Positions 57,981 through 64,000 of a DNA stretch of 64,000 bases are shown piece after piece. The DNA comes from Cryptosporidium bovis. Taxonomy: Eukaryota > Apicomplexa > Conoidasida > Eucoccidiorida > Cryptosporidiidae. Numbering within the stretch: the first letter of the stretch is position 1; each line of letters starts with the position of its first letter. Below the pieces are notes generated by a model. That model worked only from the letters and a program-made list of their open reading frames with translations. It had not been told where the DNA came from and ran no database searches. The stretch is taken from the NCBI GenBank assembly GCA_009768925.2, contig VHIT02000034.1, positions 248,001 through 312,000 of the forward strand, written 5' to 3'. The position numbers were made by a program, and so were the translations under genes.

Positions 57981-59588
57981 TCAAATTCCAGTATATGTAC
58001 TTATAGAACAATCTGAATCAAAGTATTTTAGAGGGTCATTATTTAATACACCTTTATATTGATCGCCAGAACAGTTATCTGAAAGAGAGTTACCTGATTC
58101 ATCATAGTGAGTATTTAAATCAATTTGTTCATATACATTTATTTCAACATCATCTTGTGACTTTTCTTTTTTATTATAATACCAATTTGGCATTCTCTTT
58201 CTTTCTATACTTTTATTCTTGTTGTTATCTTTATAATTTCTTCTATATTTATTTAGATTTTGAACATATAATCTAAATTTATTATTTGTAAACGACTTAT
58301 TGTAGTTAAGTAACAACATATCTATAAGATCGCATACTATAATTAGAATGCTATAAGCCAATAATACAATAGGTATCATAGCCACCAGCAAAAAGGTAAG
58401 CTTAAAAAGCAAAGAGTTGAATAATTTAACCTTCTTATTACTAAATTCATTATATAAGTAATTTATTGATGAAACAAGCATGACATCTATATTATTTGTT
58501 TTGCTGATAGATAACACGAATGAAGACAAATAATCTACCTCATTCAAAAAATTATCCTTTTTCCCAAGGTAATAGTCCCTGGTAAATGTTAGTATCCAGA
58601 AACAAACATTATCTAGTTGACTCTTAAACTCAATTGTAATTCCGTTAGTCAAGGTTTTTCCTTCTTTGTCAACGACCAAAATAATATAATCACCACATGT
58701 TTCATTTTTCTTAATTGTATTTTTTATCAATACCTTTCTATCTTTCTCAAAGTCATAAAAATTATATCTTGAAATATCTATCCTGTTTGATGCTTCAGAA
58801 TTAATAATTTTATTGATGTTGTAATGATATACTTCCTCATTTTTAATTGGCTCTTTTAGATCATTTATTTCAGATTTTTTGTTTTTTTCATCTGAAAATG
58901 AAAGTTGAGTAATGTAAATTGAATAGTTGCTCTCAATTGAATCTGATAAACAAATAATAAATGTCTTATTCAAGAGTTTATTGAGCTCGTAGTTCAATTT
59001 GAATGAAATACTATTTGAAACTCTTCCTTTCTCATCATGAAGTACTGAGTATTCGCTTATTTCAACTAATATTTCGTTATTTATATTTGAAGATGAACAA
59101 AGTTGTGTTAAAGTAGTGTAATGCTTGAAGTAAATATCTTTTAAAGGCTTGAAAACCAAAACAGAGTTTCGACCAAATTTATTTTTGGTTACTAAACCCA
59201 GAAAAATATCAACTTTATCATCATTAAATGTAATTCTTCTCTCAGTAACTTTGAAAATATTTAAATTACCTTTAATATTCTGTTCTTCATTAGATTCATT
59301 ATTAATTGGAAAATAAAAGTCTGAACTGTTTACATCCTCTCTCAGGGGGAAAATGTTTGCTTTCTCATTAACATCAACAATATCGTGTTCAGTTAATCCA
59401 TAATCATTTAATTTATATTTATTCTTCCTTTTCTTTTCTACATGCTCTAAAAACAAATCAAACATCTCACCTACTAGAGGACCAACATCCTTAACAATGT
59501 TACTTCCACATAACACTCCAAATTTACCACTATTAAGGATGTTAAGTATACAAACAATCAGTATTTTCAATAATGCATATTGATTCAT
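57981..59588 (-). CDS. Signal-peptide type I membrane protein (535 aa), unidentified
   Basis: The frame is open up to 59750, but no ATG occurs before 59588. From there the protein starts MNQYALLKILIVCILNILNS, a good signal peptide, so the ATG at 59588 is chosen. The lumenal part of about 370 residues is mostly beta-like and Asn/Lys-rich. It ends with a GOLD-like look (GITIEFKSQLDNVCFWILTF), a short helix, and a long hydrophobic span at about 388-425 (LTFLLVAMIPIVLLAYSILIIVC). A basic then acidic tail of about 110 residues follows. A p24/GOLD-type cargo receptor or another secretory-pathway protein is possible, but I do not recognise a family. The sequence between the two possible starts contains GTGGGG and TGGCGGGA boxes, which also argues that it is promoter, not coding. 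Confidence 0.7.
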   Translation of the reverse strand: MNQYALLKILIVCILNILNSGKFGVLCGSNIVKDVGPLVGEMFDLFLEHVEKKRKNKYKLNDYGLTEHDIVDVNEKANIFPLREDVNSSDFYFPINNESNEEQNIKGNLNIFKVTERRITFNDDKVDIFLGLVTKNKFGRNSVLVFKPLKDIYFKHYTTLTQLCSSSNINNEILVEISEYSVLHDEKGRVSNSISFKLNYELNKLLNKTFIICLSDSIESNYSIYITQLSFSDEKNKKSEINDLKEPIKNEEVYHYNINKIINSEASNRIDISRYNFYDFEKDRKVLIKNTIKKNETCGDYIILVVDKEGKTLTNGITIEFKSQLDNVCFWILTFTRDYYLGKKDNFLNEVDYLSSFVLSISKTNNIDVMLVSSINYLYNEFSNKKVKLFNSLLFKLTFLLVAMIPIVLLAYSILIIVCDLIDMLLLNYNKSFTNNKFRLYVQNLNKYRRNYKDNNKNKSIERKRMPNWYYNKKEKSQDDVEINVYEQIDLNTHYDESGNSLSDNCSGDQYKGVLNNDPLKYFDSDCSISTYTGI

Positions 59589-59754
59589 TACTTTATTTAT
59601 GTTATAACGGTCATAATCCAAGCCATTAGTCAATGTGGGGTGGCGGGAGATCAAAATGTAATTATTAAATATGGGTACCGAATTTAAAAGAGATAAAACT
59701 AGAACAAATAATTGGATTACTGAATGAATAATCAAAATCAATAGGTACAATATA
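59589..59754. promoter_or_regulatory. Very short bidirectional promoter with adjacent G-box and E2F-like box
   Basis: Only 166 bp separate the two start codons. GTGGGG (59635-59640, a G.GGGG match) is directly followed by TGGCGGGA (59641-59648). Two reported Cryptosporidium promoter motif classes therefore sit side by side between divergent genes. Confidence 0.55.
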
Positions 59755-61434
59755 ATGGAATATCAAAACAATGAAAACGAATTGTCGTTGAAACGAAATG
59801 CTTACACAACATTATTGATAAACTTTAGTATAAAGGCGTTGGCATGGTTGATAGTTTTTTTGCTTATATTCTTATGTATTTGTATTTATGTTGAATACTA
59901 CAATGGATTTAGAGGAAACTCTTTGTTTGGGATATTCAACATAAACTATTTGCTGTTTTCTTTAAAGCATAACTTGAATAAACTTTATATTAAAGATGAG
60001 ATTACAGTAGAAATAGTTGGAATGGGTATCATGGAAATGAAGAGACTCAAGAGTATTATGTTGAATAAGGAAATGAATGCTGACATTTTTTCAAATATTC
60101 AAGATTTCCATAACAATAATATCAATAATAGAATTAATTTTGAAGTTAGAGACACTTATTTTGAGTTTAATGATAATATTACTAATGAAATACTTACGGG
60201 TGAGAGAGTATTCGAGGATAAAGACGTCACACTAAATAAAAACAATCATGAATATTTTATATATGTTTCATTTAAAAATTGTGTAAATGAAAAGTTCAAA
60301 AACACTTTAAATATATATAATGGAAGATATTCGTTTTTCTGTTTGTCAAATGAAACAAGTCCCAGTGAATTTTTAATTCTATTAAATGATGTAATTGAAA
60401 TATGGTTTACAAAATTTGTACAAGGAGAAATATCTAAGCTATTTGAGTACAATTCAATAGATTTGTATATAAATAATTTGATTGATACTAAAATAAGTCT
60501 AGTTAAAAATATAACTCTGCAAGGAGGTGATTATTACTTGAAAGTAAATAATAAAAATGATAAAAATGAAATATTGTTCATTAATTTTCTGATTCAGCTT
60601 GGTGAAGCATTTAACATTAATATAAAAACTCAAAATAAATATTTAAATTTGAGTGAAAACGAAGTATCAGCTTTTGTCGGAGATGATTACGCTAAATTAT
60701 ACAAACTTTTCAATGGTTTTGGCTTAAATCAACAAAGCTATGGAAATAACTATGATAACAAATTTAATCTAAATTTAGTGAATTACTATTATACTGAAAA
60801 CCATTATTCCAAAGAAATAAATAACCGAGAGTATTGCACTGACATTAAAACTGATAGCGGATTTTTGCTTACTTGTCTAGACATTAATGATGACAAATAT
60901 AGTGATAAGGCACTCATACATTGGATTAAATATATAAGGAGCCTGCTATTACACGAAAGTGATCAGACTAAAGAAACAAACTTTGAATTTAAAAGCAGAC
61001 TTGGCGATAAATATACTATTAATACTCAAATTAAACAAATAAACAAGACTTTACTGTTCACAGAATGGCAAATATCTTTATTTAAACTAATTCGTTCAAA
61101 GTACGCAGTTAAAAGCACCGTGTCAAACATTAATCGATTTTTTTCTAGTTTGAGGTTTTATAATATATATAAACTTCCACAGTACATTATTCTCACAATA
61201 AGCTACTTAAATAAACAGTTATCTGAAATTAATAGGGAAAAAGGAATCAAATCTGGTAATCTTTACTCAGCACTATCCCAGGATTCATATAATCTACTTT
61301 TTAATAGTGATATATTTAATTACAAGACCTACAACTACGATCTCATAACTGCTGTTTACTCCCCAGTTATCGCTCCTCTTATATTCATTGTCTTTATTAC
61401 TATGTTCAGGATTATAAGATTCTCAAAAAAATAG
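59755..61434 (+). CDS. Putative PIG-S-like subunit of GPI transamidase
   Basis: The 559 residues have one membrane span near each end (about 21-50 and 535-553) and a large lumenal region between. This is the topology of PIG-S/Gpi17, a subunit of the complex that attaches GPI anchors in the ER. The C-terminal segment (SALSQDSYNLLFNSDIFNYK, then DLITAVYSPVIAPLIFIVFI) resembles the family's ...A..AF.DP.ML...YFP.EH..AVY.P...P wording just before the last span. FYNIYKLPQYIILTISYLNK resembles the helix preceding it. The central lumenal region is very divergent and Asn-rich. GPI-anchored surface glycoproteins are abundant in Cryptosporidium, so the enzyme is expected. The assignment is tentative because it rests on topology and one weak motif. 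Confidence 0.5.
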   Translation: MEYQNNENELSLKRNAYTTLLINFSIKALAWLIVFLLIFLCICIYVEYYNGFRGNSLFGIFNINYLLFSLKHNLNKLYIKDEITVEIVGMGIMEMKRLKSIMLNKEMNADIFSNIQDFHNNNINNRINFEVRDTYFEFNDNITNEILTGERVFEDKDVTLNKNNHEYFIYVSFKNCVNEKFKNTLNIYNGRYSFFCLSNETSPSEFLILLNDVIEIWFTKFVQGEISKLFEYNSIDLYINNLIDTKISLVKNITLQGGDYYLKVNNKNDKNEILFINFLIQLGEAFNINIKTQNKYLNLSENEVSAFVGDDYAKLYKLFNGFGLNQQSYGNNYDNKFNLNLVNYYYTENHYSKEINNREYCTDIKTDSGFLLTCLDINDDKYSDKALIHWIKYIRSLLLHESDQTKETNFEFKSRLGDKYTINTQIKQINKTLLFTEWQISLFKLIRSKYAVKSTVSNINRFFSSLRFYNIYKLPQYIILTISYLNKQLSEINREKGIKSGNLYSALSQDSYNLLFNSDIFNYKTYNYDLITAVYSPVIAPLIFIVFITMFRIIRFSKK

Positions 61435-61895
61435 TCTATTTATACAGTACTTTTCACATTATTAAGCCTTAACTTTTTTTATTCCACTCACTGACCTACA
61501 TTACTTTAGTGGCGCTGAAACAGGTGCATTGGCGCTACAAACAGAAATTCAGTGTCAAATGTGATAATAGGCACTTGTAAGCAAGTATTGGAACAAAAGT
61601 AGCTTAATTAATTAAAGTGGTGATAAAGAAAGCAATTGTTATTTAAAAATACATAGTCTGGTTTCCAAACAAAAGATAGGATTGTTGTTATTAGAATATA
61701 GTGATAGTACAAATTCGACATAATCGGGTTAAGAGAGGAGATAATAATATCGCTTTTAAATAATCATATATTCAAGTTTAAATAATTTAAATTAATTTAT
61801 AGTAGATTATAGCAAGAGCTGACATACAATAATACAACTAATCAATAACCACTCTTATAACAAGTTCTGAAAGGAAAAGTTGTACTGCTTTAAAA
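61435..61895. other. Spacer upstream of UTP18 with two TGGCGC boxes
   Basis: This 461-bp spacer lies between two plus-strand genes. TGGCGCTGAAA starts at 61510 and TTGGCGCTACA at 61529; the cores are 20 bp apart, about two helical turns. Nothing else was recognised. Confidence 0.5.
61510..61535 (+). promoter_or_regulatory. Tandem E2F-like TGGCGC boxes upstream of UTP18
   Basis: TGGCGCT occurs at 61510-61516 and again at 61530-61536, in the same orientation, about 360-380 bp upstream of the UTP18 ATG. Confidence 0.5.
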
Positions 61896-63467
61896 ATGAG
61901 TGGAGTCAAAAATGGTAAAAATAAGTGTTCGAATTTGACAAAAGCTTGGAATGACTCGGATGATGAGAAAATCGAGGTAAACATTTCAAATATAAGCAAG
62001 TTGAGGAAATTAAGGAAGGTGGAGAATGAAAATGTTTTGGGTGGAGAAGAATATTCCATTAGATTGCGTGAATTTCACCAAAATATGGTTCAAAATTCAA
62101 GAAGCAATGAATGGGTAGAAAAAACGAGAAAAGCGATAAATATGGGGGAAATAGAAAAAACAAGATCAAGAGCTGATTTTGAGTGTGTTTCAGTTGAATC
62201 AGAACATGTATCTGATGGTGCAACAAATGTGGAGATAGTTGAAAACCTTAAGCGTGTTGTTTCAAAAGACGAAATAAAAAAAACAGAGGTTAGAAGTGGG
62301 AAAATATACAAGTATATAGAAGATGGGAGAAGGATTTTTGGTACAAATATGGAATCACGGGAAAATGCAATCAAAATAAATAAAAGGTTTCATTTAAGTC
62401 ATTCAAAAATAGATATAATTAGGCTTACAAATGCCAATATTCAATCACCTAGCGACTGTGTGGTAAAATCCTTAGAATTTCATAAAGGTCAAATGATGGG
62501 AAGCAGTGGCTTAAGGTCGTGCTTGCTTTCAGTAAGTGGTTGGGACAAGAAAATAAAGTTATTTAGTGTAGACGGTGTAGACAATAAATTACTTTCATCC
62601 TTGTATTTTGATAATTTTCCAATATACGAGTCAAAATTCACAAACAAGACTGAGGAAATGTTATTTTTAGGTCCAAATTCGAGAATCGGAGTTTATGATT
62701 TATTGGAGGGTAGAATCAACTTTATTCCAGGAATATCTGGTAGGAAAGACAAGAGATATTGGAACTTGACTGTTCAGGGAGGTGACGATAGGTCTAAACC
62801 TTATATTGCTTTTTCAACAAGTAATGGTTGTATATTGGTATTGGATGAGATTACAAAACAACTTGTCCGTTCATTTGTTATGAATGACAGCGTAACAGGG
62901 CTTACATTTCATCCAGATGATGATAATAAGCTTATTTCAACAAGTAATACGGGGGAGATTTACATTTGGGATATTAATACCGGAAGATGCAGAGAAAGAA
63001 TTACCGATTACGGGTCTCTTTGCATTTCGAATATAGTGTCTTCTAGCTACAGAGACAAGACTACGGGTGTGAAAAAGTCTTTTATTTTGACGGGATCTTC
63101 AACAGGATATGTCAATATATATAGTAATATGACGCAAAACTGTGATATTAAGAGAGACGACCCAAAAAGAGTTAGCAAACCGTCTTTGTTTGAGGAACCT
63201 GAATATATTGTGAGCAATTTATGCACTAGTGTTACAAGCATGGCCATTCATCCAAAAGGTGAAGTGGCTGCAATATCATCAAAATGGAGTAAGGATTCTC
63301 TTAAACTTATTAATTTAAATACTGGTAAAGTATTCAGTAACTGGCCGTCTACAAGAACGCCATTGAAATATGTCACTTCTCTTGATTTTTCTGATAAAGG
63401 CGGATTTCTTGCTGTTGGTAATGATAAAGGTGATGTTCTATTATACAGGTTAAATGGATACATTTAG
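61896..63467 (+). CDS. UTP18: UTP18, WD40 protein of the SSU processome
   Basis: The 523-residue protein begins with the UTP18 N-terminal signature. LTKAWNDSDDEKIEVNI (about 14-30) and LRKLRK are followed by GGEEYSIRLREFHQNMVQ (about 49-66), matching the family's AW.D.DDE...V.L and EY..RLR..F pattern. A charged linker follows to about 165. WD40 blades then run to the end, including VSGWDKKIKLFSVDG, MLFLGPNSRIGVYDLLEG, AFSTSNGCILVLDEITKQLV, LTFHPDDDNKLISTSNTGEIYIWDINTGRC and LDFSDKGGFLAVGNDKGDVLLYRL. Utp18 belongs to the UTP-B subcomplex, is nucleolar, and recruits the exosome cofactor Mtr4 to pre-rRNA in yeast. Length is close to the yeast protein (594 aa). Confidence 0.88.
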   Translation: MSGVKNGKNKCSNLTKAWNDSDDEKIEVNISNISKLRKLRKVENENVLGGEEYSIRLREFHQNMVQNSRSNEWVEKTRKAINMGEIEKTRSRADFECVSVESEHVSDGATNVEIVENLKRVVSKDEIKKTEVRSGKIYKYIEDGRRIFGTNMESRENAIKINKRFHLSHSKIDIIRLTNANIQSPSDCVVKSLEFHKGQMMGSSGLRSCLLSVSGWDKKIKLFSVDGVDNKLLSSLYFDNFPIYESKFTNKTEEMLFLGPNSRIGVYDLLEGRINFIPGISGRKDKRYWNLTVQGGDDRSKPYIAFSTSNGCILVLDEITKQLVRSFVMNDSVTGLTFHPDDDNKLISTSNTGEIYIWDINTGRCRERITDYGSLCISNIVSSSYRDKTTGVKKSFILTGSSTGYVNIYSNMTQNCDIKRDDPKRVSKPSLFEEPEYIVSNLCTSVTSMAIHPKGEVAAISSKWSKDSLKLINLNTGKVFSNWPSTRTPLKYVTSLDFSDKGGFLAVGNDKGDVLLYRLNGYI

Positions 63468-64000
63468 GTAGTTTTTGAACTATTGGTTCCTTTTACAACA
63501 TACACTTTTTACACGTTATAAATAAAACATCTAGTATAATTAAAACGAAGCGTATATATTTAATCCAATAGGACGTACTCAACGTTAAAACGTATTATAT
63601 TTTTTTAGAAATCTAACTATTTATATCTAATACACTGATGTACTTTTTGTGTTAAGCTAAATGTTAATTTGCGTATTTCTTATTTTGGTTCTACATATTA
63701 ATATATATGTAAATATGTTGAATAATTGCATAAATGTGAATACACAAAAATTATAATAGTAAATTTAGAATATTAATTTGAATTCACAAATTAGCATGAC
63801 TAATATACTAAGTGATATAATCAAAAAATAATTATTTATATTATAATTAATACAATTAAATCAAATTTTGAGTCACAAATATAAAAATAATACCAGTGCA
63901 GTTAATTTTATTTATTTTCTTGATCCGCCTTATTTGCCTCTTCTAGCAGTATATCTGGTGCTTTTACTTTGAGATATTTTCATCTATACCATCAGAATTA
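63468..64000. other. Terminal spacer, 3' of UTP18
   Basis: The sequence is A+T-rich with no supported gene. The last 100 bases are slightly richer in G+C and hold short minus-strand frames (for example a codon string ending at 63908 that reads LKVKAPDILLEEANKADQEN). These could be a terminal exon of a minus-strand gene beyond the window, but I could not support this. Confidence 0.4.

Noticed and set aside
59588-59750. N-terminal extension of the signal-peptide protein up to 59750
   Set aside because: There is no ATG in the extension. It contains promoter-type G-box and E2F-like words and overlaps the short divergent promoter.
63908-63982. Possible terminal exon of a minus-strand gene at the window end
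   Set aside because: Short frames exist, but no convincing acceptor site or family match was found, and the sequence is cut by the window edge.
1-64000. Transposons, virus-derived elements, CRISPR arrays, rRNA clusters
   Set aside because: No reverse transcriptase, integrase, transposase, terminal repeats, repeat-spacer array or rRNA-like sequence was recognised in any part of the window.

Overview
The window is A+T-rich, gene-dense and intron-poor eukaryotic nuclear DNA from a Cryptosporidium species (Apicomplexa). Three observations support this. A bacterial-type thymidine kinase lies at 19803-20510, a gene Cryptosporidium is known to have gained from bacteria. A single FIKK-family protein kinase lies at 31313-33685. 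A TRAP-like adhesin with thrombospondin type 1 and EGF modules lies at 11039-13102. From memory, the C. parvum TK and FIKK genes carry chromosome 5 identifiers five gene steps apart (cgd5_4440 and cgd5_4390). Here they are also five genes apart, so the block looks collinear with the right part of C. parvum chromosome 5. The species cannot be named from the sequence alone.

Layout. At 0-11 kb is the 3' part of a giant VPS13 lipid-transfer protein gene (+). At 11-13 kb is the TSP1/EGF adhesin (-), and at 14-19 kb a large unidentified protein (-). At 19.8-24.5 kb, thymidine kinase and the SSU-processome WD40 protein UTP17/WDR75 are both on +, with a compact unexplained hairpin-rich segment between them. 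At 24.9-33.7 kb are TRM11 (-), EFG1 (+), arginyl-tRNA synthetase (-) and the FIKK kinase (-). At 34.9-43.2 kb are a small unidentified gene (+), an S9 serine peptidase (-) and a zf-4CXXC_R1 zinc-finger protein (-). At 43.9-49.1 kb are a second large unidentified protein (-), a small two-exon coiled-coil gene (+), an EFM4/METTL10-type methyltransferase (-) and frataxin (-). At 49.6-53.8 kb are a three-exon multi-pass membrane protein (+) and a C2-domain membrane protein (-). At 54.6-63.5 kb are a CSB/ERCC6 SNF2 ATPase (+), a signal-peptide membrane protein (-), a PIG-S-like protein (+) and UTP18 (+).

Functionally the block is mostly housekeeping. It covers rRNA maturation (UTP17, UTP18, EFG1), tRNA and translation (TRM11, ArgRS, EFM4), DNA precursor supply and repair (TK, CSB), mitosomal Fe-S metabolism (frataxin), and membrane lipid or GPI work (VPS13, the PIG-S-like protein). 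The adhesin and the FIKK kinase are parasite-specific. No mobile element, virus-derived element, tRNA, rRNA or CRISPR array was recognised.

The most interesting unexplained signals are non-coding. One is a hairpin-rich, relatively G+C-rich segment of about 220 bp after TK, with a possible closing helix and a terminal T run. A second such segment of about 240 bp lies before the S9 peptidase gene. A third, weaker one lies near 43.6 kb. E2F-like GGCGC/GGCGGG boxes recur in many promoters, and a perfect TGCATGCA inverted repeat lies between the FIKK gene and the small gene beside it. Four introns are supported by splice signals and by reading-frame phase.
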